In this document: positions 55,901 through 64,000 of the stretch, piece by piece
Layout: each line of letters begins with the position of its first letter
Position numbering within the stretch: the first letter of the stretch is position 1
Source: Telmatactis stephensoni
Taxonomy: Eukaryota > Cnidaria > Anthozoa > Actiniaria > Isophelliidae
Length of the DNA stretch: 64,000 nt
NCBI GenBank assembly: GCA_029948255.1
Contig: JALIZF010001787.1
Coordinates: forward strand, 124,001 to 188,000
Reading direction: 5' to 3'
Notes under the pieces: model-generated
The model's input: only the letters and a program-made list of their open reading frames with translations
Told to the model about the DNA's origin: nothing
The model's database searches: none
Program-made: the position numbers and the translations under genes

Positions 55901-58900
55901 AGACTATGTCTTACCCATTTCTAAGTACAAAATGCCTGATTTTGTCGTTAGGATCCGGCGAAGGAGTCGCTTTACATCGATCGAGAAATAGCGTCAAACC
56001 AGTAGCATTAGTTTGTACTTTAACTTGTAGATAGATTCGTTCTCCTAATCTAACTCTGACAGGAAAGCTGGTATAGGGACTGTAATATTTGTTGGTTTGG
56101 AACATACTCATTGTGAAAGAGAAGTTGCCCATTTTCACTGAAACAAAAAATACAACGCAAATCATTATAGTTTGCTATATCATTGGGTATCATTCATCCC
56201 ATTGGGATTCAAAAGACAATGAAGTGGAAGCCATGTTGATTGAGTAAATAAGCAACGCTAATGAGAAATCCTTTGTTGAAGTTCATCCAAGATGGCTGCC
56301 GTGACGTCACGTAATTGCTGGGTTTCGTCAATTCCTTTTGAAGTCAAAAGACATTGAAGTGGTAGCCATGTTGGATGAACAAACAAAAGACCCCAATGAG
56401 AAATCTCTTGTTGAAGTTCATCCAACTTTTTTCTCCGGGTTCTCTGTTTTTTTCCTCCCTCAAATAAAAATCAACATGTGAGTTGAGATGTGCTATGCTT
56501 AAACATGTAATGTAGTGGTAGTGTGTGAGAGAGACAGCAGGCCCACATCAGCCAAATGGCTGCCAATTAGCTAAGCCTGCTTAAACAAATAAAGCATTTA
56601 TTTTATTTTATTTTAAGATGGCTGCCGTGACGTCACAATTCGCATGCAACCAAGCAATAATTTCACTACGAGATAAAAAACGAACTTCGTTAAGGTACTC
56701 TCGGAAGGTTCCCAGGAGTTTTTTTCTTTAAACCAAAAAAATGCTAATAGACTTCGCTTTCCAGAGGCCCCTTCCTCTCTACATTAAAGCAGCCCGTTGG
56801 GAGACTGAAATACTTATCATTTCCCACGGAAAGCCATTCCTTTCTTATTCTTTGCTTTATACAGTCCTAGGTTTTAAATTCGAAGCGCCAAGGACAACTA
56901 GTGGATTTGTGCGTTATATAAATGATGATAATGATGATTAAATTACATCATTACACACTTGAGGGGTGGGGTGGGGTGAAAATGTCTAGCACCTACGTGG
57001 ACCTCGATTAAATTCAACGCTACCTCCAACCCGCTGACCAGAAAGACTCTGAGCTTGCATGAGGTTAGGACATTTATAATAGTCCCCTTCACAGTTTCCT
57101 GCGCCATCTTGAAAGGTAGCCGTGCCTTTACATCGAAGCGAGACAAACTGAGAGCGTGCAATGATAGATATCTCTTTTAACACCTAGGACAATTATTCAC
57201 AGGTCTCTATCATTGCAAGCTCACCGTTCGTCTCGCTTCCATGCAAAGGCATGGCTACCTTTCAAGATGGCACATAGAACTGTGAAGGGGACTATTACAT
57301 GTGCGCGCGCGCGCCTCTTAGAGTTATAGTTGTTGAGAGAAGTGGGTCCAATGCTGGCCTGGAGGTGTATGGTTTGTGATTCTGTTGAAGTCTAATGCAC
57401 ATTTTACTAAGGACTAAACTGATTTCGTACATCATAGTTTTGCGCCATTTCGGGCGCGGCACCACAGGTAGCCCAAAAATCAATAATGACCTACCTTTGG
57501 GTTTTGTTATTATCTTTCCAACGGTACTAAACGCGTTGAGTGTCAAGTCAAAGGTAGTATAGTAAGAACACTCAAACATAAACAAATGCGAAGGATACCG
57601 ACTTATTGGGCTACCAGTCTTTAATACTTCAGTATCGACTATATTTGAAAAAGTTATCAAGTCCTCATTGGCTGTGTACCGCGTTTTACATCCGCCCAGC
57701 GGTGTTCGCATGATGACATGCGTGGAGTTGACGTAGGTGGCTTTACAATTGGTACCATTGAAGTGAAATGAACCTGGATCCAAGTAAAAGAACTTGGCTC
57801 GGTCAACAATGAGGTCCATAGAAATTGGGTTGCATCGGACTTCAAGGCCATCAGATGATATCACTATAAATAAACACAAGAATGAAAAGCTGAGTTTCGA
57901 CCGAGTTAACAAGAAACTTTCCCTTCCTTTCTTTAAACTTTATCACTGCGTCTTTACAAGTTTCTTTTCAAGTACTGTAAATCAATTGCAAATCAACACA
58001 AGAATGAAGAACTCAGTTCTCGACTACTGAACTGACAATACTGAATTAACAGGAACTTCATTTATCGAGTCCTCTCTTATTGAAAGTGATGGAAGAGAGA
58101 GCATTTTCGCACGTTTTTTAGTCTTGTGGGATTTGTAGTCTTTCAAAAATGGCGGGCTCATTGTTCACTCTACCCTCTACAATGGAGTCCCCCCCGGGGC
58201 ACATTCGAAGATTCGCCATCTTGGGAAAGCTTCGGTTCTCTCCTTGTTTGAATTTGAATATGTGGCTATTGAATTACGCGTTACATACAGGCTGGGTTAT
58301 ATTACAGACCAGACAGATCGTCTGGAATATGGATATGGGTGTATTGAGTTACGATTATGTTGTAATGGCATTAGAGTGGTTTTCATTAACCCGTGAAACA
58401 CACTTTTATTAGTGTAACAGAAATCACTCTCAGGGACCACGGAGACGGGGGAGGGGAGGGGGGCGATGAAAATTCCCCTTTTCAGTTGGGCCCTACTTAT
58501 TTATTTATTTATTTATTCTTTCTCTCCCTCACACTCTCTCTATCTTCTGTCTAAACGTATAGGACAATATACTTTCTCAAAGCTTTACTTTCTGTTTGTT
58601 ATTGTTGGTTTTATCGTAATTGGTAATCAAATTGACGCGTCTTAGTTCAAATTTCGTGCTCGCTACGCTCGCGAAAAAGGATAATCATAATATGTTGTTT
58701 TAGCCTCTCAGAATTCTATGGCTTGCTACAACCCTGCGATGTTACTTTAAAAGGGCGTTTGAAAAAGTTACGCCCCCGCCGTGTTTTGTAAAATGGTGTC
58801 CCCCCTTTTAAAAGGACTAGATTCGCCGCTGCAGCCCCCCCCCCCCCCCCCCCACCCCACTTTTGAAGGTGCTCCGCGGTCCCTGACTCTATAACAGATT

Positions 58901-61900
58901 GTTAGAGCGGTTTTCATTAAGCCGTGAAACAAAGTGTATTAGATCAATTCCGCTACGTAATCGGTTTGTTTGCAATAGTCGCTAAGCCGTGCCCCCTGTG
59001 AGCATTGTACACAACACACAATAAGTAATTTTTTACTGGACAACGTTGAGCCGAGGAGGGAGGAGGAGGAATTTGCATTGTCTCTCAGCCAATCAAAACA
59101 CCGGATAAAATAATATGAATTATGAACCATTCCAAACGAACATTTAATATGACTGATTTCGTATTATTTGTGTGAGCGCCAAATGGGTGATCTCACACGA
59201 ACACACGCGTGTTTAACGTGTATCACACCCACGCACTAATCAGTGTAAACGATCAAACGCACTGCGATTCCTAACACACTTCTACAAAACAACACGAGGT
59301 TTCTATCGTAAATATTATTTCAGCTTTTGATGAGTCGATAAGATATTTTTGCATGCTGGGTAGAACGTGATTATTTATCAATCACTTTGTGATATTACGT
59401 GCAGGCTTATAATAGACACAAGTATCATAAACGCAATACGTAGTTGACAGCATTCTCCTTAATATAAAATCTCATAAGCTATCTCCTTAAGCATTATTAC
59501 GTTCACAACGGTAAATGAAAATGTTTCGAATTTTTCATTGGAATATCTTCAAAATTGAAGACGCTACCAAAAGTGTATCTCGTATCAAAAACAAACTACA
59601 GAAAATATAGTGCAATAAAATGAAGAAGTTAAAGAAACAAAACATATATAAAGTTGATTTGACAAAAAGGGCGGTTCCGCTAACTCATATTTACAGTCTA
59701 CTTCTGTAGCTTGAAATAATATGCAGACAATTCTTAACATTTGTTCAGGGTAATTTTAGTTTAGTAGTGTATCAACGGAAGGTTTAAGAGCCAAGGAGCT
59801 CAGCAAAGGTGTATTAAGTGCCTTATGTCCATCAAAGGTCAAGAGCCAATACTTAGAAATTATTTGTGCACAACATTAAACCAGTTTTTCTAAGGTTAAA
59901 TTATGCTGTTTTTACAAATATTTTTAATCGATTTTGTTCTTGATCAGACGTAATATACACAACAGCGTAGGACTTGATGATTGACGAAGGAGAGCGTGTT
60001 TTGAAAGCTCATTGAGACAATACACCACTTGAAGTATTAGAGCACTGTCACCTTTCCCGCCACCATGGCGTCTTCAATTCACTCGCGCGTAACTCGGAAT
60101 GCGTTAACTGACCCCCGTGCGGTCAGCAATTTATAAGAGACATTAATTAGTGACTAGGTCAAGAAACACCTTTTTGCTTCTTTGTCGTTCGTGCACGAGA
60201 TTGTTTAGTAGAAAAATCTGAAGTCTGAAAAATCTTCATAATATGACACTTTTGTAATTTTTTTCCTTTCTTTTTCTCCTTTGCTCTCTCTATCTTTTTA
60301 AATTTCTTAGTTTTGTAGCAAAAACGTTGACCGAAAAACTATTATTACAAAATTACGAAGAGTTGAGATGAACCAACTTTGAATTACTTCAAACGGACTT
60401 TTTGATTTATATTAGTGGTAATGTTTAATCACTTTATTCCTGAAAACATTTAGCCAAACAATTAGTGCGCACTCAAACAAGACGTGCGCAGTCATGAGAA
60501 AGAAGGAGTGGCCAAACACGCTGTCAATAATCAAAACAACCAGCCGAAACACGAGGAGAAGTATGACGAGTCAGTACAAACGGACTTGCGGTTTACGCAT
60601 GCATAATAAATTTAGTGCGCACTCAATCCAGACGTGCGCAGGTCATGAGAAAGAAGGAGTGGCCAAACACGCTGTCAATAATCAAAACAACCAGCCGAAA
60701 CACGAGGAGAAGTATGACGAGTCAGTACAAACGGACTTGCGGTTTACGCATGCATAATAAATTAATTTGTTAGCTTATTAAACAAAACTCACAACGGCTT
60801 GCGGGGGCATAGCGTGCACAATAGGAGTAGCCACAAAACCGATAAGAATTCAGTCTTTACAAAACCTTGTTTCCAGTAACAGCTTCTAGTGAATATCTTT
60901 ATTAATCCGTAGTGTCTTTGACTTTTGTATTCTACAAATATTGAGGCTTAAGTCAATAAATGGATTCCAACAGTTAGTCAAGCAGAGACAAAAAGACATA
61001 GTAACTAAGGAAAAAGGATTTGTTCCTGCAAGATAATAGTTTGTACTTCAACCATTAAACAAAAATATCTTTTTTAAGCGTATGTGTATATATTTTCTGA
61101 AGGAAATAAAAGGCTTAAACTGTGCAAACTGATCCAGACACAGTCTCTGCAGATTTTGACAACTTTTGACAGGGCAATTTTGGATGTCAGTTTTCTGACC
61201 CCCTAAATGTCTAGAGATTCAAATATTGGAACTATAATTTATTAGGTTACACCTTCAAATGTTTTCAAAACGAATTTATGGATTTAACTTTGAAAGGAAG
61301 TGGTAAAAGTTCTAATCCTTGACGCTGAAAACACAACGGAGTTTGTGAGACAACCCATTTAATTATTCACAAGCTTCTGATAATTAAAATTCATCGTTGT
61401 TTTCAGTTAAATTATTATATCTTTCAGCATTACGCATGCTTTTGCTAATTAATGCTCAATCAATTTTCACAAAATACCAATAAAAACAAAGAAAAGAGAC
61501 AAAGTTTTGTCTAGCTTACATATTTTTAATTTAAATCCATGTGTGGCCAAAAGTTGGGGGTAAGATGACACATTCTCCTTAATATAAAATTAATAATACG
61601 AAAAAGTCATCATAGCAGGAGGCAATTTTGAAGGTACCAGACGAGTCGATGTATTTATAAGAAACACATGATTTGAGGTCATTTCATTGTCAGTCGAGTC
61701 TTATCTGCAAGATGCTGCAAGCTAGGAATGTTCCAGGTCCATGACTCAACTTTATAAATATTCATTGTAATTTGCATAATACGCTTCGATAGAAATTACC
61801 GCGTCTGTACACCATTCATGTACATTATATTGCCTTTTTGGAGTTCTTTCCTAACGTACTCTTCTATATTAATGTAATTTGAGATGCTCTGTAGTATTTT

Positions 61901-62486
61901 TCTTCAGTGAAATGTCAATGAACGCGGGACATTGAGATAACATATGTATTTAGCGACACAATACATAGTATTATTGAATACATGCCGCTCCAATTCATTC
62001 AATATCACGCGCTAAATAAGCATACAAAGATTAAAACTCATTTTAAATTGGGATATAATCAAAAATAATGCGTAAAAATCCACCAAGATTCGGTTTATAA
62101 TTGTCAAACCAAGAAACTTGAATAGAAATACGGGTAACTATTTTACTGCACTTGTGTTCTTCAACTTCAGAGCAGTAAACAAGCGATTGTTCGAGGCAGC
62201 ATGCTTTCACCGTATCCCCAGACATCAACTGATAAATTAACACAGAATCTCCAGGAACCAGTTGAGAGTTGAATTGATCGAGATGCTGCATGTTCAGAAT
62301 AAACAAATCTAAAACTATAACTTATTTACCTAAAAAAAACACGCAATAAGTTACTTACAATTTATACGCATGTCATGTTTATTTACTGCCTCAAAGTTGT
62401 TTCTTACCTGGCAAGTCGATAGATATCGTCGTCACAACGATATAGAATTCAATAAATCCTAAAATCCATATCCGTAGAACATTCAT
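52910..62486 (-). CDS. Secreted zona pellucida (ZP) domain protein
   Basis: Four minus-strand exons with matching phases: 62486-62408 (ATG, signal peptide MNVLRIWILGFIEF), 57863-57495, 56137-55915, 53288-52910; 1050 nt, 349 residues. ZP-N carries four cysteines (VRCNP near 37, GTNCKA, GGCKT, FECSYY) with FSNIVDTEV between. ZP-C has six (DRCKAT, RNGCPTEE, LHCTVIVC, SRCHQAC). This is the ten-cysteine pattern of ZP domains, which polymerise extracellularly into filaments or coats. A KR dibasic site follows the last cysteines, but there is no membrane helix or GPI tail before the stop, so the product looks fully secreted. The frame upstream of 57863 has no ATG (only TTG), and a good acceptor sits there, so a distant first exon is required; 62408 fits in phase. 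That 4.5-kb join is the weakest part. Confidence 0.82.
53800..54085. repeat. About 28-bp minisatellite (ACACGCGATCGCGCCTTTTT)
   Basis: Ten or so units AAAACACGCGATCGCGCCTTTTTA with variants lacking a CG step. It lies in the last ZP intron. Confidence 0.93.
55015..55314. mobile_element. MITE with TACGGAGCCGTCAAGGGGAC ends
   Basis: TACGGAGCCGTCAAGGGGAC and GTCCCTTTGACGGCTCCGTA are inverted near-complements. The interior is filled with GCAAGTTTTACTGCAAGT repeats that invert halfway, so the entire 300 bp can fold. Intron of the ZP gene. Confidence 0.88.
56185..56440. repeat. About 135-bp tandem duplication
   Basis: Two tandem copies of a block containing GTAGCCATGTTG, AATGAGAAATC, TTGTTGAAGTTCATCCAA and GATGGCTGCCGTGACGTCAC. 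A third partial GATGGCTGCCGTGACGTCAC occurs at 56619. Upstream of ZP exon 3 within the intron. Confidence 0.75.
56435..56620 (+). mobile_element. SINE 3' part with CTCCGGGTTCTC core
   Basis: Shares TTTTCTCCGGGTTCTC and TTTTTTCCTCCCTCA with the tRNA-derived SINE at 31790-32213, then a different body (GCAGGCCCACATCAGCC, AGCTAAGCCTGCTTAAAC) ending in a (TTTTA)n tail. This suggests a second subfamily using the same core. Confidence 0.7.
57078..57297. mobile_element. Long hairpin element (AATAGTCCCCTTCACAG ends)
   Basis: AATAGTCCCCTTCACAG, CATCTTGAAAGGTAGCC and GAAGCGAGAC on the left are answered by GTCTCGCTTC, GGCTACCTTTCAAGATG and CTGTGAAGGGGACTATT on the right: arms of about 90 bp around a 35-bp loop. 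It ends about 200 bp from a ZP exon. Confidence 0.88.
58137..58460. other. Solo MITE ends and unremarkable sequence
   Basis: GTCTTTCAAAAATGGCGGGCTC repeats the right end of the 29780-30028 element and is followed by CAATGGAGTCCCCCCCGGGG, an end of the hAT-like family: two broken elements joined. The frame at 58149-58412 starts inside this and is not supported. Confidence 0.5.
58461..60461. other. Gap with poly-C and simple repeats
   Basis: (TTTA)n at about 58497-58516 and a run of about 18 Cs at 58836-58853. The remainder is AT-rich with no exon or structured repeat recognised. It lies in the putative first intron of the ZP gene. Confidence 0.45.
60462..60762. repeat. About 150-bp near-identical tandem duplication
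   Basis: Two adjacent copies starting TTAGTGCGCACTCAA at 60462 and 60612 and ending GGTTTACGCATGCATAATAAA. They differ by a few bases (for example CAAACAAGA versus CAATCCAGA) and one inserted G. Each holds a GCGCAC / GTGCGC inverted pair. An 87-codon frame spans the junction but changes frame between copies, so it is not coding. Confidence 0.92.
60763..62042. other. AT-rich gap
   Basis: No exon, RNA gene or clear repeat. A short block ACACATTCTCCTTAATATAAAAT near 61569 also occurs near 59453, so a dispersed fragment is present. Confidence 0.45.
62043..62308 (-). CDS. Candidate alternative terminal exon, secreted Cys-containing peptide
   Basis: An 87-codon open frame directly downstream of the signal-peptide exon 62486-62408, with an in-phase acceptor (TTATAGTTTTAG) at 62309. 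Joined to that exon it would give a 114-residue secreted protein with four cysteines (KACCLEQS, YCSEVEEHKC) and the words VPGDSVLIYQLMSGDTV and VSWFDNY. It has no ATG early in frame, so it needs the upstream exon. No family was recognised. Its relation to the ZP gene is unresolved: it may be a separate two-exon gene that owns the signal exon, or an alternative 3' end. The polypyrimidine tract is weak. Confidence 0.45.
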
Positions 62487-64000
62487 ATTTGTTATTTGCT
62501 CTGTATAGCAACTGATTTGGCCAACAGCTACGAGCAATGATCTCTGAACTCCACGCTATAGTTCACAAAGACGCTCGCGTTCCTTCGACTTTAGTTCATC
62601 GCCACATTGAGATATTTCTTGATTAACCCGGCTGGTTTTTCGCCTGGTTAACAGAAACCACGCTAAAATCTATTCGAAATGTCGATTTCTTTGTTAAAAA
62701 TCATTACAAAAATAATCCAAGACGCAGATGTACCAGATGATGAAGAGTGAAAATTATTATCCAGTGGAAAACCGCTGACTTCTATGATAGGACGGCTCAG
62801 GTTCACTGAGAGTTTAATTTTGTCGCTAAAAGCTTTTATCTGTTTTTTTATCAGTCTGCCTGGAGGTAAACGATACAACTTAACCTCGTCGCCTGGAAAA
62901 ACAGGTAAAAAAATAACATCTTTTTTTCATTCAAATTCGTACCTCGCGTATTTCCCTCCTAACGCCGTTGCCGTGTCAACACTATTGAATTTTTTGGTCA
63001 AAAAATTGTAGTTTGTGTATCGTGAGGCAGCGATTTTAATTTAAAAAAAGACACAATAAAATCTATCCGACAGATTGTGGATAGGAGAAGTAGTTTTTTA
63101 AACTGAGCTAGTAAAATTTACTGTTAATAGAGCCATTTTACAAGCGTAATCAGCCCTTAAGGGGACTCTCATATCGGACTCACGTGTCCGTAACTAAAAG
63201 CGGTGTCAGAAAGTCAGGATGTTGCCTCAGGGAGTTTTTACTTAAGTTACTTTATCGCATGGAAACTACATCATGTGTCATATGAATTACATTGATAAAA
63301 ATATATTTTGGAGACATTTTAATATGCAAATTGAGATGTAATTAGTTCAACGTGTGCGGCTATTTTTATAAGGAATATAAAACGGCTGCGCGTGTCTCTG
63401 TACTGTGATATAAACACGAAGGGAGATGTAGAACACGAGAAAAGCAAACTGAGAAACTCGCGGCGTAGCCGAATGTTTCTCTTGCTTTTCGAGCGCTCTA
63501 GTCTCCCATCATGTTTATATCACAGTACAGAGACATAAGCGATCGTTTTATATTGCTTTTAAAAAATATTTTCGACGTTTTTGTGCGAGCCATGTATAGA
63601 GTGGTAGCCAGCCAATCAGCGCGCGCGTAGTGTCAAATGTTTTATACATATTCATATATATCACTAGAGTTTATGGTACCAAACTTTGTTATTTACTAAT
63701 AAATCATTCTGTAAATAACGTATTGTAGAAGTTATTAATTTGTACCGTAGTGACACGAATATTTAGTGAATTCACAATGTAGTGGAACCAGAGAAGCGAC
63801 CATCTTTGCAAGGTACACTACAAAGCGGTCGTTAACTGAAGTTCTCGCTTTAATTGAGGGTGGTCGATTAACAGAGGTGGTCTCACTTTCAAACTGATTC
63901 TTTCCGAAAGGTGTTAATTGAATCACCTGATGGCACAAGTTGAATTAAATGATGACTGCTGATTCCTATCCTATCACAATCACATTCAGTTCAGTTTGAT
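62487..64000. other. 5' flank of the minus-strand secreted gene; no gene seen
   Basis: Promoter and 5'UTR for the 62486 start probably lie within the first few hundred bases. Beyond that there is a hairpin element at 63394-63535 and degenerate GGTGGTCGATTAACAGAGG words near 63860. Short frames are unsupported. Confidence 0.45.
63394..63535. mobile_element. MITE-like hairpin (GTCTCTGTACTGTGATATAAAC)
   Basis: GTCTCTGTACTGTGATATAA and TTATATCACAGTACAGAGAC are perfect 20-bp complements. The interior AAAGCAAACTGAGAAAC is answered by GTTTCTCTTGCTTTTC. About 142 bp in total. Confidence 0.88.

Noticed and set aside
57868..57912. Signal peptide MLTRSKLSFSFLCLF as the ZP start
   Set aside because: The apparent first codon is TTG, and the stretch is the polypyrimidine tract of an acceptor (TTTATTTATAG) at 57864.

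Overview
The window looks like nuclear DNA of a non-bilaterian animal, most likely an anthozoan cnidarian such as a stony coral or sea anemone. That placement is inference. It rests on AT-rich sequence, GT-AG introns, animal gene families (class C GPCR, V-ATPase subunit H, KICSTOR subunit KICS2, zona pellucida protein), and a dense load of short inverted-repeat elements, tRNA-derived SINEs and minisatellites. No tRNA, rRNA, CRISPR array or prokaryotic operon was found.

Layout. 1-1957: AT-rich flank with no gene seen. 1958-4909 (+): an intronless class C GPCR related to calcium-sensing and metabotropic glutamate receptors. 4910-27670: a 22.8-kb gene desert made of microsatellites, MITE-like hairpins, a LINE remnant, a 1.4-kb CTAG-rich array, a 2.3-kb direct duplication, a 3.3-kb element with long inverted ends, and several minisatellites. 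27671-40054 (-): V-ATPase subunit H, reconstructed as 18 coding exons (470 aa, in frame throughout). 41251-41502: a compact shared promoter. 41503-50135 (+): KICS2, reconstructed as 13 coding exons (464 aa). 50136-52909: repeats. 52910-62486 (-): a secreted ZP-domain protein, four exons (349 aa), with a possible alternative second exon at 62043-62308. 62487-64000: flank with one hairpin element.

How the genes relate. ATP6V1H and KICS2 stand head to head about 1.4 kb apart by start codon, and only about 250 bp separate the ATP6V1H 5'UTR donor from the KICS2 ATG. In other animals both products act at the lysosome in nutrient signalling to mTORC1: V-ATPase acidifies the organelle and takes part in amino-acid sensing, and KICSTOR anchors GATOR1. 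The shared region holds a TCACATGA element of the MiT/TFE type and an ATGGCGG element of the YY1 type. The upstream GPCR family often senses amino acids or cations, but no functional link to the other two genes can be shown from sequence.

Most other structure is mobile-element debris. Several elements have readable target-site duplications: 8 bp (hAT-like), TTA (Harbinger-like), TA (mariner-like) and TTAA. One hAT-like insertion has its empty site preserved in the second copy of the 2.3-kb duplication.
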